Shown here: piece by piece, positions 17,880 to 27,115 of the stretch
Layout: every line of letters begins with the position of its first letter
How positions within the stretch are numbered: position 1 is the first letter of the stretch
NCBI GenBank assembly: GCA_025362705.1
Contig: JANYFH010000111.1
Span: 1-42,322, forward strand
Length of the DNA: 42,322 bases
Reading direction: 5' to 3'
Origin: Betaproteobacteria bacterium
GTDB taxonomy: Bacteria; Pseudomonadota; Gammaproteobacteria; Burkholderiales; Usitatibacteraceae
Position numbers and translations under genes: made by a program
The notes under the pieces: model-generated
What the model saw: the letters and a program-made list of their open reading frames with translations, nothing else
Told to the model about the DNA's origin: nothing
Database searches by the model: none

Positions 17880-19895
17880 TTAATACTGGCTCCAGCCAGC
17901 ATCTGGCGCAAATCGTGCGCCATGCTTTTGTTCAAGCAGCTTCATTTCCGCCAGCAGTTTTTCCTTGCCTGCGCTCTTCAGGTAATTGAGCGGGCCGCCA
18001 CGATGCGGCGCAAAGCCGGTTCCGAAAATTACACCCGCATCGCAAAGATCCGCATCGACGACAATGCCTTCACGCACACAGGCGACTGCCTCGTTCACAG
18101 CGGGCAGTGTCATGCGCATCCACAAAGGTGCCAGATCCGATATGCCAAAACCGCCGGCTTTTTGTGGCCTGCCGTTAACCCATTTGTAAAACCCTTCGCC
18201 GGATTTCTTGCCGAGTTTTTTGGCGGCAACCAATTCCTGAATTTTCTTGGGCTCAGGTCCACCGGGCTTGGCGAGTTCCTTGCCTACGGCGAGACCCACA
18301 TCCAGGCCAACGGTATCGGCCAACTCAATCGGACCCATCGGCATACCAAATTCACGCGCCGCGGCATCAATGGTTTCTGCCGAAAACCCTTCTTCCAGCA
18401 TCACTTGTGCCTCTGTCATGTAGGGCGTAAGAATGCGATTGACCAAAAAGCCGGGGGCGGATTTCACCGGGAGTGGCAGCTTGTCGATTTTTTTCACAAA
18501 TGCCTGCGAGAGCTTCATCACGTCTGCTGATGTTTGCGGGCCCTCGACAATTTCAACCAGCATCATCTGCGCGACGGGGTTGAAGAAATGGATGCCAACC
18601 AGACGTTCTGGTCTCGCCAGTCCAAGCGACAATTCCTGCAAGGGAATGGATGACGTGTTGGTCGCAAGAATGGCCGACATTTTCAGTTTCGGCTCAATCT
18701 GCGCGTAAAGTTTTTTCTTGATTTCCGCGTTCTCGACAATGGCCTCAATCACGAGATCGCAGTGATTCACGCCATCACCCTTGATATCCGGAATCAACCG
18801 GTCCATCGCGGCCTGAATGAGGTGCGGTTGCTTGAGACGTTTCTTGTACATGTCCGCGGCGCGTTTGATCGCGGGTGCGATTCGCGCGTGATCGAGATCC
18901 TGCAGCGTCACCGTGAATCCTTTTAGCGCGCACCACGCGGCGATATCGCCACCCATCACACCCGCGCCGACGACATGAACGTGCTTGATGTTCACATCGC
19001 TCGCGCCTAGCGCCTTCAAGCGATCCTGCAATTTGAAAATGCGGATGAGATTTGCGGTAGTCGGATGCTTGAACATTCCGGCGATCGAATAGGGTTGGTC
19101 TTGCGGAACATTGCGCGGATCGCCACCGTAGTTCTGCCACAGATCGATGATCGCGTAGGGTGCCGGGTAATGATCCTTGCGCGCCCTCTTCGCGACTTGC
19201 TTGAGCGAAGCACTCGCAACAAAACCACGCACGATGGGCCAATTGGTGATGGCATCCTTGAATGCCGGCTGATGCATTGCCGGCGGTTTGCCAAGCAACA
19301 TTGTTGCCGCGTTGGTGAAATGCCGGCGTGGCGCGATGACATCCACAAGGCCCATGTTCTTTGCACGTCTGCCATCGACTGCACGACCAGTCAGCATCAG
19401 GTCGAGCGCCTGCGCTGCCCCGATCAGCAGTGGCATGCGTTTGGCGCCGCCCCAGCCGGGCACGATGCCGAGCATTACTTCCGGCAACGCCATTTTTGTT
19501 TTTGCGCCGTCGTCAGCGATGCGATATTTACATGCAAGTGCGAGCTCAGTTCCGCCACCCATGCAGAAGCCATGTATCAACGCGACTGTCGGGAATGGCA
19601 ATGCGGCGACTTGGTCGAATACATCGTTGCCGAGTTTGGTGAATGCAAAGGCTTCATCACTGTTTTTAAGTGTCGTGAATTCATCGATGTCGGCACCTGC
19701 AGCGAAGCCGTTTTCTTTTGCCGAGAGAATGGCCAAGCCCTTCGGCGGCTGCGCTGCAAGCTGCGCACAAATCTCGCCCAGCTCGCGCAGCGCTTCGCTG
19801 GAAAACGTGTTGGTCGATGAATTCGCACGGTCAAATGTGAGCCACGCCAGTTGCGCGGCATCGACATCGAGTCGCCAGTGTTTCCAATTCGACAT
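17880..19895 (-). CDS. fadJ: Enoyl-CoA hydratase / 3-hydroxyacyl-CoA dehydrogenase fusion (ECH N-terminal, HAD C-terminal; FadJ/FadB order)
   Basis: 671 aa; GFAAGADIDEF and CMGGGTELALACKYRIA crotonase motifs, then VHVVGAGVMGGDIAAW and GPIELADTVGLDV. Confidence 0.93.
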   Translation of the reverse strand: MSNWKHWRLDVDAAQLAWLTFDRANSSTNTFSSEALRELGEICAQLAAQPPKGLAILSAKENGFAAGADIDEFTTLKNSDEAFAFTKLGNDVFDQVAALPFPTVALIHGFCMGGGTELALACKYRIADDGAKTKMALPEVMLGIVPGWGGAKRMPLLIGAAQALDLMLTGRAVDGRRAKNMGLVDVIAPRRHFTNAATMLLGKPPAMHQPAFKDAITNWPIVRGFVASASLKQVAKRARKDHYPAPYAIIDLWQNYGGDPRNVPQDQPYSIAGMFKHPTTANLIRIFKLQDRLKALGASDVNIKHVHVVGAGVMGGDIAAWCALKGFTVTLQDLDHARIAPAIKRAADMYKKRLKQPHLIQAAMDRLIPDIKGDGVNHCDLVIEAIVENAEIKKKLYAQIEPKLKMSAILATNTSSIPLQELSLGLARPERLVGIHFFNPVAQMMLVEIVEGPQTSADVMKLSQAFVKKIDKLPLPVKSAPGFLVNRILTPYMTEAQVMLEEGFSAETIDAAAREFGMPMGPIELADTVGLDVGLAVGKELAKPGGPEPKKIQELVAAKKLGKKSGEGFYKWVNGRPQKAGGFGISDLAPLWMRMTLPAVNEAVACVREGIVVDADLCDAGVIFGTGFAPHRGGPLNYLKSAGKEKLLAEMKLLEQKHGARFAPDAGWSQY

Positions 19896-19969
19896 GGTGC
19901 TATTCCCTCAATCCGAAAGTGTGTTGCTGATTTATTGTTGCAGGCTGCGCTGCCCAGCGAAATTTAGAA

Positions 19970-20035
19970 AAACTCAAGCGCTGGCGCGCCTTTTCAGCCA
20001 CTTTGTGCCCATGAGCCTCGCCAATACTGGAGTTT
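19970..20035. repeat. Intergenic inverted repeat, family copy 2
   Basis: Arms AAACTCAAGCGCTGGCG (19970-19986) and CGCCAATACTGGAGTTT (20019-20035); on the minus strand followed by a T5 run (GAGTTTTTC). Confidence 0.7.
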
Positions 20036-20043
20036 GTACTTTT

Positions 20044-21324
20044 TCAAGCTCTCTCAAGCAACATCGCGCCACCCTGCCCACCACCAATGCAAAGCGACGC
20101 CGCAGCACGTTTGCCGCCGGTGCGTGCTAGCGTTTTGAGCGCATGCAGAACGACGCGCGCGCCAGACGCGCCGATGGGATGGCCGATGGCAATTGCGCCA
20201 CCATCGACATTAAATTTCGCACGATCCATTTTGCCAAATGCCTTGTCGAGCCCAAGTTTTTCCCTGCAGTAGGCATCCGACTCCCACGCGGCGAGACAAC
20301 CCAGCGCCTGTGCGGCAAACGCTTCGTTTATTTCGAGGGCATCGAGATCATTCAGGCCAAGACCGTTGCGCTGCAGCATCGGTGTGATCGCGTGCACGGG
20401 CCCGAGTCCCATCTCGCTTGGGTCGAGTGCGCTCCACTGCGAATCGACAATCGCGCCCAAAGGTTGGAGATTGTACTTGGCGACGGCTGCCTCAGAGGCG
20501 AGGATCAGCATCGCCGCACCATCGGTTACCTGTGAGGCGTTGCCGGCGGTGACGGTGCCATAGGTCTTGTCAAAAACTGGGCGCGGTTTAGCGAGACCTG
20601 CGAGCGTGGAATCGGCGCGGACACCGTCGTCATCCTTGTAAACATTGCCCCTGCTGTCGATCAGGGCCTCAATCTCGCTGAAGTGTCCAGCTGCGCGACC
20701 AGCGACTACTTTTTGATGCGACTCGTTCGCGAATTCGTCCATCATCAGTCGCGTAATGCCGAAACGCTTCGCGACGATTTCTGCGGTCTGGCCCATCGAC
20801 AGCTTTACGATCGGATCGGTGAGTCCTTTGAGAATGGCGATAACGGGCGCCAGATACGCAGGCCGAAATTTCACCATCAACCCGGCGCGCTGGCCGAACG
20901 ATTTTGCGGCGGACCAATCTGCCAGCCAACTTACCATCGCCGGCCCGAACAATAGCGGCGCATGGCTCATCGCATCGGTGCCACCGGCCAACACCAGATT
21001 CGCGCGGCTCGCAAGAATATTCATGCACGCTGAATCAAGTGCCTGCATGCCCGAAGCGCAATTTCGCATCACCGTCCACGCCGGTACTTTATCGCCGCAG
21101 CCAAGACGCAACGCGACCACGCGGCCAATGTTGGCTTCGTCTGCCGAAGGCATCGCGGCACCAACGATGACTTCATCGAACTCTGTCGGCGCGAATTTCT
21201 GCCGCGCCAGCAAAGGTCGCCCGCAACCTACCGCCAAATCTCCGCCAGAGAACGGGCCGGGTTTGTTCCGGGCTTTGAGGAATGGCGTGCGTGCACCGTC
21301 GACCACATAAACTTTTCCGCTCAT
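20044..21324 (-). CDS. fadI: Acetyl-CoA C-acyltransferase (FadI-like thiolase)
   Basis: 426 aa; VMRNCASGMQALDSA, NEAFAAQALGCL, GGAIAIGHPIGASGARV, CIGGGQGGAMLLE. Confidence 0.93.
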   Translation of the reverse strand: MSGKVYVVDGARTPFLKARNKPGPFSGGDLAVGCGRPLLARQKFAPTEFDEVIVGAAMPSADEANIGRVVALRLGCGDKVPAWTVMRNCASGMQALDSACMNILASRANLVLAGGTDAMSHAPLLFGPAMVSWLADWSAAKSFGQRAGLMVKFRPAYLAPVIAILKGLTDPIVKLSMGQTAEIVAKRFGITRLMMDEFANESHQKVVAGRAAGHFSEIEALIDSRGNVYKDDDGVRADSTLAGLAKPRPVFDKTYGTVTAGNASQVTDGAAMLILASEAAVAKYNLQPLGAIVDSQWSALDPSEMGLGPVHAITPMLQRNGLGLNDLDALEINEAFAAQALGCLAAWESDAYCREKLGLDKAFGKMDRAKFNVDGGAIAIGHPIGASGARVVLHALKTLARTGGKRAAASLCIGGGQGGAMLLERA

Positions 21325-23786
21325 TCGGCAGCCTCGGCTTGTTGCCAGACTGGCGGCACGCTACTCGCCTGCTTGCCAAAGTGTTTATCGAAATCATCGA
21401 CCATGATGATTTCGTGTTGCAGCACGCGCGCACGCTTCCAAAGCGCCAATTCCGTCTCGGTGATCACCGAGAGTTTCATGGCCTCTTCATATTGCGCATC
21501 TGCGCCGTGACCGCTCAGGCGACCCGCTTTTTTTGCGACGCGCACTTTCGCCTCGATGGGTTCAGCTGCGATCACAGCGTGCATCGCCGCCTCCAGCTTG
21601 CCGATCAAATCGGTATCACTCTTTGGCAAATACATTCCGGCGATCAGGCGACTACGTGCCGCCGACGGCTGGATCAGGAGATCGGCAACTTCATGGCCCA
21701 TCTGGTCGCTCGGCTGAATCAGGGTGAGGCCACGCGGGAATACGAGCCTTCTCAACACAAACGCGACTGCGCGATTTGGGAAGTTGTCGATGATGCCGTC
21801 CATTGCCACCTGGATCTTGAACGCGGAATCGTACAAAGCCCAGCGCAGAAACGGCAGTTCGTCGGTTTGACGCCCCCGCTGATCGTAGAACTTCAATGCG
21901 CACGACGAGAGATACAAAAGTGAAAGTACGTCGCCCAGTCGCGCTGATAATTTTTCTTTGCGTTTCAGCGAGCCGCCGATGACGAACATGCTGACGTCAG
22001 CCAACAATGCAAAGGCGGTCGAAAAACGCGTGAGCTGTTGGTAATAGCGCTTCGTGTCGTCACACGCGGGGGCAGGTAATCCACGCGCGCCGGAAATGCC
22101 GGTCCACATCGCGCGCGCCGCATTCGAGATCGTGAAGGAAATGTGATTCCAGAAAGCGTCGTCGAATTTTTCGACCGAGTCTTCCTGCGCGGCTTTCATT
22201 TCCTTCAGGACCCACGGATGGCATCGAATTGCGCCTTGACCGAAAATGATGAGTGAACGGGTGAGAATGTTGGCGCCTTCGACGGTGATCGCAACCGGAA
22301 TCATCTGGTATGCGCGACCGAGGTAGTTGTTCGGTCCCAGACAAATACCCTTGCCGCCATGTACGTCCATCGCATCGTTGAGCACAATGCGCATACGTTC
22401 GGTCATGTGATATTTCGAGATGGCCGAGAGTACTGAAGGCTTCTCTCCCATGTCGAGCGCGCCTGCAGTAACGGTGCGACATGCATCCATCAGGTAGGTA
22501 TAGCCACCGATGCGCGCCAGGGGTTCTTCGATGCCTTCAAATTTGCCGATCGGTGTTTTGAATTGTTGGCGCACGCGTGAATAGGCACCTGTAGCCATCG
22601 AGGCAAACTTGCCGGCAGCAATCGATTGTGCAGGCAATGAAATTGAACGGCCCGCTGCGAGGCACTCCATCAGCATGCGCCAGCCCTGCCCAATCATCGG
22701 TTGCCCGCCGATCACCCAATCCATGGGAATGAATACATCTTTGCCTGAATTCGGACCGTTCATGAATGCCGCGTTTAACGGGAAGTGGCGGCGACCGATG
22801 TTTACGCCCTTATGCGAGGTCGGAATCAACGCACAGGTAATGCCGAGATCGCTCACCTCGCCAATCAGTTTGTCGGGATCAAAACATTTGAATGCAAGTC
22901 CGAGAATCGTAGCAACAGGCCCCAGCGTGATGTAGCGCTTTTCCCATGTGACGCGCAGGCCGAGCGTTTCCTTTCCTTCCCACATTTGTTTGCAAATAAT
23001 ACCGACGTCCGGCATTGAGGCGGCGTCTGAGCCGGCGTCTGGCGCGGTCAGCGCAAAGCACGGCAATTCCAGACCCTTGGCGAGGCGAGGAAGATAGTGA
23101 CTCTTCTGTTCTGGTGTGCCGTAGTGCATCAGCAATTCGCCCGGCCCCAACGAATTTGGGACCATTACGGATACCGCCGCAGTGCCACTGCGCGTGGAAA
23201 TTTTCATCACCACTTGCGAATGCGCGTAAGCTGAAAATCCCAAGCCACCGTACTCCTTGGGGATGATCATTCCCAGGAACCCTTTGTCTTTGATGAACTG
23301 CCAAACATTGGGCGGCAAATCGTAGCGTTCGTGCGAAATTTCCCATTCGTTGGCCATCGCGCACAACTCTTCGGTCGAGCCATCGATGAAAGCCTGTTCT
23401 TCCGGGGTTAATTTTGGTGCCGGGTAATCGAGCAGTTTGTTCCAGTCGGGCTTGCCGCTGAAAAGATCGCCATCCCACCAAACGGTGCCGGCATCGAGCG
23501 CCTCGCGTTCGGTTTGCGACATTTGCGGAAGCAGGTTCTTATAGATCTTGAAGATTGGCGCTGTCACCAAACTTTGGCGCAATGACTTGAGATTGCTGAC
23601 GACCGCAAAAGCGATGAACGCAATCCACAGCAGACCCGCAAATACCCCCATCAACACGCCGCCAGCCGAGAGCCCGAGAAGGCCTATACCTACCACCAGC
23701 GACCATGCGGCAGCACTTGCCGCGTGATAGGCGAGTATCCATATGATGGCGATTGCTACAACGATGGATAGCAGAATTGTGATCAT
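21321..23786 (-). CDS. fadE: Membrane-anchored acyl-CoA dehydrogenase
   Basis: 821 aa; two N-terminal TM segments; PKEYGGLGFSAYAHSQVVMKI, TAPDAGSDA, DAMDVHGGKGICLGPNNYLGRAY; ATGA overlap with fadI. Confidence 0.95.
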   Translation of the reverse strand: MITILLSIVVAIAIIWILAYHAASAAAWSLVVGIGLLGLSAGGVLMGVFAGLLWIAFIAFAVVSNLKSLRQSLVTAPIFKIYKNLLPQMSQTEREALDAGTVWWDGDLFSGKPDWNKLLDYPAPKLTPEEQAFIDGSTEELCAMANEWEISHERYDLPPNVWQFIKDKGFLGMIIPKEYGGLGFSAYAHSQVVMKISTRSGTAAVSVMVPNSLGPGELLMHYGTPEQKSHYLPRLAKGLELPCFALTAPDAGSDAASMPDVGIICKQMWEGKETLGLRVTWEKRYITLGPVATILGLAFKCFDPDKLIGEVSDLGITCALIPTSHKGVNIGRRHFPLNAAFMNGPNSGKDVFIPMDWVIGGQPMIGQGWRMLMECLAAGRSISLPAQSIAAGKFASMATGAYSRVRQQFKTPIGKFEGIEEPLARIGGYTYLMDACRTVTAGALDMGEKPSVLSAISKYHMTERMRIVLNDAMDVHGGKGICLGPNNYLGRAYQMIPVAITVEGANILTRSLIIFGQGAIRCHPWVLKEMKAAQEDSVEKFDDAFWNHISFTISNAARAMWTGISGARGLPAPACDDTKRYYQQLTRFSTAFALLADVSMFVIGGSLKRKEKLSARLGDVLSLLYLSSCALKFYDQRGRQTDELPFLRWALYDSAFKIQVAMDGIIDNFPNRAVAFVLRRLVFPRGLTLIQPSDQMGHEVADLLIQPSAARSRLIAGMYLPKSDTDLIGKLEAAMHAVIAAEPIEAKVRVAKKAGRLSGHGADAQYEEAMKLSVITETELALWKRARVLQHEIIMVDDFDKHFGKQASSVPPVWQQAEAAE

Positions 23787-23798
23787 TGTTTTCCCTTT

Positions 23799-24542
23799 CT
23801 AAGCTTCCTGAAATAAATGGTTTCCGTCATCTTCCACTGAGCTCGGTGCGCTGGGTGAACGCAAGCCAGCCGCCAAAAATGGAGCGAGCCGCTTCAAAAG
23901 CAACTCGTCGTTGGTTGTTTCTTCCGGATGTGGCTGCGAAATTATCTTCAGCATATCGGCACCTGCCAACGTATAGGACAAAGCGCCCATCACGAAATGC
24001 AAACGCCACGACAATTCCTCACGCGGGATGTGCGGCAGGGCACGGCTGAATGCGCTGCGAAACCGCGCAATCATTTCCCGATACTGGTTCGAAAGAAATT
24101 CGCGGATAAATGGTGCCGGGTCGGCGTACGCGCGTCCCAGCAACCGCAAAAAATTCTTTCCGCCCTGTTCGTAGTCGCGCGCGAGCTTCAAGGCGGGAAT
24201 GAACATTGCAGCTAAAATCTTTTCGCAAGTTAGCGGTTTGCCCGCTGCAGCGATCTCGTACGCCGAAAGCAATTGCATGCGATCATGGTTCATCGGATCC
24301 AGTCTGCGCGTGAGTACCGCCTGAAACAATTCTTCTTTTGAGCCAAAGTGGTAGTTCACGGCAGCCAGATTCACACCAGCCGCGGTTGTGATTAGGCGCA
24401 AGGACGTGGCTTCGAAGCCGTGTTCCATAAAAAGCTCCTCGGCCGCATCGAGAATTTTCGACTTTGTATCGGTCGGTTCAACCACTCCTTCGGCTGTTAC
24501 ATTGCCGTTACGCGGTAATCGTTGGATTGAGCTTGGAGCCAT
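23799..24542 (-). CDS. TetR/AcrR-family regulator, PsrA-like
   Basis: 247 aa; N-terminal HTH ILDAAEELFMEHGFEATSLRLITTAAGVNLAAVNYHFGSKEELFQAVLTRRLDPMN; lies 12 bp upstream of fadE. Confidence 0.92.
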   Translation of the reverse strand: MAPSSIQRLPRNGNVTAEGVVEPTDTKSKILDAAEELFMEHGFEATSLRLITTAAGVNLAAVNYHFGSKEELFQAVLTRRLDPMNHDRMQLLSAYEIAAAGKPLTCEKILAAMFIPALKLARDYEQGGKNFLRLLGRAYADPAPFIREFLSNQYREMIARFRSAFSRALPHIPREELSWRLHFVMGALSYTLAGADMLKIISQPHPEETTNDELLLKRLAPFLAAGLRSPSAPSSVEDDGNHLFQEA

Positions 24543-24583
24543 TTAGCATTAGCAATCAGTGAGTTATATGTTTTTCGGATGAA

Positions 24584-24633
24584 TTCAAACGTTCGTTTAA
24601 ATTGAGCGTATTACTGGACTCAAAATGTGTCAA
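24584..24633 (-). promoter_or_regulatory. Candidate sigma70 promoter (TTGACA-N17-TACGCT) overlapped at its start site by a PsrA-like palindrome
   Basis: Palindrome TTCAAACGTTCGTTTAAA at 24584-24601 (core AAACG-TT-CGTTT); minus-strand TTGACA at 24633-24628, then 17 nt, then TACGCT. Confidence 0.6.
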
Positions 24634-24702
24634 TGACTTTCGATGCTGCAATGCAACATGCATCGTCCTAATCTGATCCCGACGGGGACACTTTGAGCAG
24701 AC

Positions 24703-24741
24703 GAAAAAAAACCGCCGGATGACTCCGGCGGTTTTTTTGTC
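24703..24741 (-). terminator. Rho-independent terminator (bidirectional form)
   Basis: aaaaaaaaccgccgga-tgac-tccggcggttttttt. Confidence 0.92.
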
Positions 24742-24758
24742 TAGAAACGCGAAACGAA

Positions 24759-24890
24759 TTAAACCTTCTTGATCGTTTCAAGCATCTTGAATGTGGACTT
24801 GTTCGCGCCGATAAAGAGACGCTTGAAGTATTTGCTCAAACATTTGCGCTCCAGCGTATTGCGACGGGTGCGCTTTTTTTCTCCAGCCAT
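24759..24890 (-). CDS. Small basic protein of 43 aa, function unknown
   Basis: MAGEKKRTRRNTLERKCLSKYFKRLFIGANKSTFKMLETIKKV*; AGAGGT Shine-Dalgarno shortly before ATG; followed closely by a strong terminator. Below the ORF-track length cut-off. Confidence 0.8.
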   Translation of the reverse strand: MAGEKKRTRRNTLERKCLSKYFKRLFIGANKSTFKMLETIKKV

Positions 24891-24998
24891 GTTTACCTCT
24901 TGAGTGTGATTGCAGTTGCGAACAGCATTGAATTATAAACAAAAATGGCTGCTATTGCAGCCATTTCTAGTGTGCCCGTGCGAGCGTTGATTGCCGCG

Positions 24999-25349
24999 CT
25001 ACACTGAAAATGAAGACCCGCAGCCACAGGTGCTGGACGCATTTGGATTCTTGATGACGAACTGGGCGCCTTCAAGACCTTCGGTATAGTCGATTTCAGC
25101 GCCGATCAGATATTGGTAGCTCATCGGATCTATCAGCAAATGAACGCCATTTTTCTCAAGAATTGTGTCATCTTCATTGGTGATTTCGTCAAACGTAAAA
25201 CCGTACTGTAATCCGGAGCAACCGCCGCCAGTGACGAATACGCGAAGCTTGAGATCATCGTTCCCTTCTTCAACGATCAGCGCCTTCACCTTGTCAGCAG
25301 CGCTATCGGAAAACAACAGCGGGGAAGGCATCATCGACATATCATTCAT
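24999..25349 (-). CDS. erpA: Iron-sulfur cluster insertion protein ErpA
   Basis: 116 aa; [14 protein letters not shown] and C-terminal [12 protein letters not shown]-type carrier cysteines. Confidence 0.96.
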   Translation of the reverse strand: MNDMSMMPSPLLFSDSAADKVKALIVEEGNDDLKLRVFVTGGGCSGLQYGFTFDEITNEDDTILEKNGVHLLIDPMSYQYLIGAEIDYTEGLEGAQFVIKNPNASSTCGCGSSFSV

Positions 25350-25397
25350 TTTTCATCTCCTAGCAATACAGCATATATCAGGGCACACGGGTCAAAT

Positions 25398-25814
25398 TCA
25401 ATTCCCCAAGGCAGGCTTGAACTCTATCACCTTATCGGCAAGCAATCTGGATTCCCCTTCATGGACCATGCGTCCCATGACGATGGCGCCGACGTGGATT
25501 TCGATTGTTTTATAGCTAACATCCCCTGTGACCCGCGCCTTTGGCAGGAGTTCGAGATACTCTTTGGCACGCACGGGACCCGCTACCGTACCATTGACAA
25601 CCACATGACCTACGTCTATCTCGCCTTCCACTTTCGCCAACTCTGAGAGCACTAACGTGCCTGGCTTGTCACCTACCGCCCTGATATTACCCTTGACCAC
25701 GCCATCGACTCTCAGCCCACCGGTGAAATTCACGTCGCCGTTGATCGTGGTACCGGCGCCGATCAAGCTATCGATCGCACTGGCTTTGTTGGATTTGTTG
25801 GCAAAAAAACTCAT
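25398..25814 (-). CDS. Bactofilin-family polymer-forming protein
   Basis: 138 aa; SLIGAGTTINGDVNFTGGLRVDGVVKGNIRA...LVLSELAKVEGEIDVGHVVVNGTVAGPV. Confidence 0.95.
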   Translation of the reverse strand: MSFFANKSNKASAIDSLIGAGTTINGDVNFTGGLRVDGVVKGNIRAVGDKPGTLVLSELAKVEGEIDVGHVVVNGTVAGPVRAKEYLELLPKARVTGDVSYKTIEIHVGAIVMGRMVHEGESRLLADKVIEFKPALGN

Positions 25815-25825
25815 GACTCACTCCT

Positions 25826-26590
25826 TCAGAGATTGACGCTTTTCTGGCTACGAACCTCGTAGCCAGGTAGCGCAAGGACACGGACCTGAATACTTTTTAA
25901 CTGCGCGCCTTGTGGAATTTTAAACCGACCGTCTACTTTTTGATAATAGCGGAAATCAATTTCACCCCCCGGACCGCGTATCTCAGCGTCCGATGGAAAG
26001 CTGAGAGCGGTTTGTTGCGTACCCATTTGAATCCGTGCAATCACCTGCACTTTACCCTTGAAATCCTGCTTGCGCTGTCCACCCTGGGTCAGGAGCATGC
26101 GAAAGCGAAATTCATTCGGTAGCGCATCTGCTTCGATTTTCAGGTTGGCAATATTTAAGCCTTCGGGCACGTTTCCTGAGGACATGATATTGCGCAAAAA
26201 AGCCAAGTCCTCTTTGAGGCCCGAATTCTCGTCCTGAATCTGGCCAAGGTTTTTGGCAAGTTCCGACTGCGCGGATTGCTCAACCTTGAGTTGACCTTCG
26301 CGCTCGTTAAGCAACGTTTTGGTGAGATCGAATTCACGTTTGATGCGCTCATTCTCACTGGTCAGCTTGGCAATTTGTGCTGTCGCCTCTTCGCGGTTAA
26401 AGCCGGTAATCTTGTAACTATTGTCCACTAAGTACCATGCGACAGCGCCCGCAACGCCCATCATCAGACCGTATCCCGCAAATTTCATGTACCAGGGCGA
26501 GTGGCGCTTGATTGCCACCTTTTCGGAGCGAATTCCGATCTTGGAACGAATTTTTCGCCATGCACCACGAAGCTTCATTTCGCTCAACAT
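25826..26590 (-). CDS. DUF6776-like membrane-anchored coiled-coil protein
   Basis: 254 aa; one TM (FAGYGLMMGVAGAVAWYLV) followed by a heptad-rich coiled coil and a C-terminal domain; family name from memory. Confidence 0.7.
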   Translation of the reverse strand: MLSEMKLRGAWRKIRSKIGIRSEKVAIKRHSPWYMKFAGYGLMMGVAGAVAWYLVDNSYKITGFNREEATAQIAKLTSENERIKREFDLTKTLLNEREGQLKVEQSAQSELAKNLGQIQDENSGLKEDLAFLRNIMSSGNVPEGLNIANLKIEADALPNEFRFRMLLTQGGQRKQDFKGKVQVIARIQMGTQQTALSFPSDAEIRGPGGEIDFRYYQKVDGRFKIPQGAQLKSIQVRVLALPGYEVRSQKSVNL

Positions 26591-26656
26591 TGGAGAGCTT
26601 GCTCCTTTGACCTAATTGATGCCTGTGAAACCACTGGTACGCGCACTTCCAAATAA

Positions 26657-26684
26657 GGAAAAAGCCGCGACAGCGGCTTTTTCC
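26657..26684 (-). terminator. Hairpin terminator downstream of rpsI
   Basis: ggaaaaagccgc-gaca-gcggctttttcc. Confidence 0.9.
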
Positions 26685-26704
26685 ATTGAAAAAGCACGTT
26701 GCGC

Positions 26705-27097
26705 TTAGCGTTTCGAGAACTGTTTGCGACGACGCGCTTTGTGGAAACCAACTTTCTTGCGTTCCACTTCACGTGCATCGCGTGTAACCAGACCCGCCTT
26801 GGAGAGTTGCGGTTTCAAGGTTGCATCATAGTCAATCAGTGCACGCGTAATGCCATGACGCACCGCACCAGCCTGACCAGATTCGCCGCCGCCAAGTACC
26901 GTGACCATAATGTCGAACTTGTCTACGCTGCCAACAAGTTCCAAAGGCTGGCGCACCACCATGCGACCAGTTTCGCGGGAAAAATATATATCCAGCGGCT
27001 TGTCGTTGACCACGATGTCGCCCTTGCCAGGCTTCATGAATACACGTGCCACCGCGCTCTTGCGACGGCCCGTTCCGTAATGATATTTACCGACCAT
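26705..27097 (-). CDS. rpsI: 30S ribosomal protein S9
   Basis: 130 aa; [21 protein letters not shown]...C-terminal [11 protein letters not shown]. Confidence 0.98.
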   Translation of the reverse strand: MVGKYHYGTGRRKSAVARVFMKPGKGDIVVNDKPLDIYFSRETGRMVVRQPLELVGSVDKFDIMVTVLGGGESGQAGAVRHGITRALIDYDATLKPQLSKAGLVTRDAREVERKKVGFHKARRRKQFSKR

Positions 27098-27115
27098 ATT
27101 CGCTGTTCCTTAGGC

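Noticed and set aside
19065-20130. Long plus-strand ORFs (251 aa and 280 aa) opposite fadJ
   Set aside because: Antisense shadows of a well-supported coding frame; no recognisable domain or Shine-Dalgarno.
24759-24890. Initially considered as ribosomal protein L33 (rpmG)
   Set aside because: The translated sequence does not resemble L33 or another small ribosomal protein I can recall; left as unknown.
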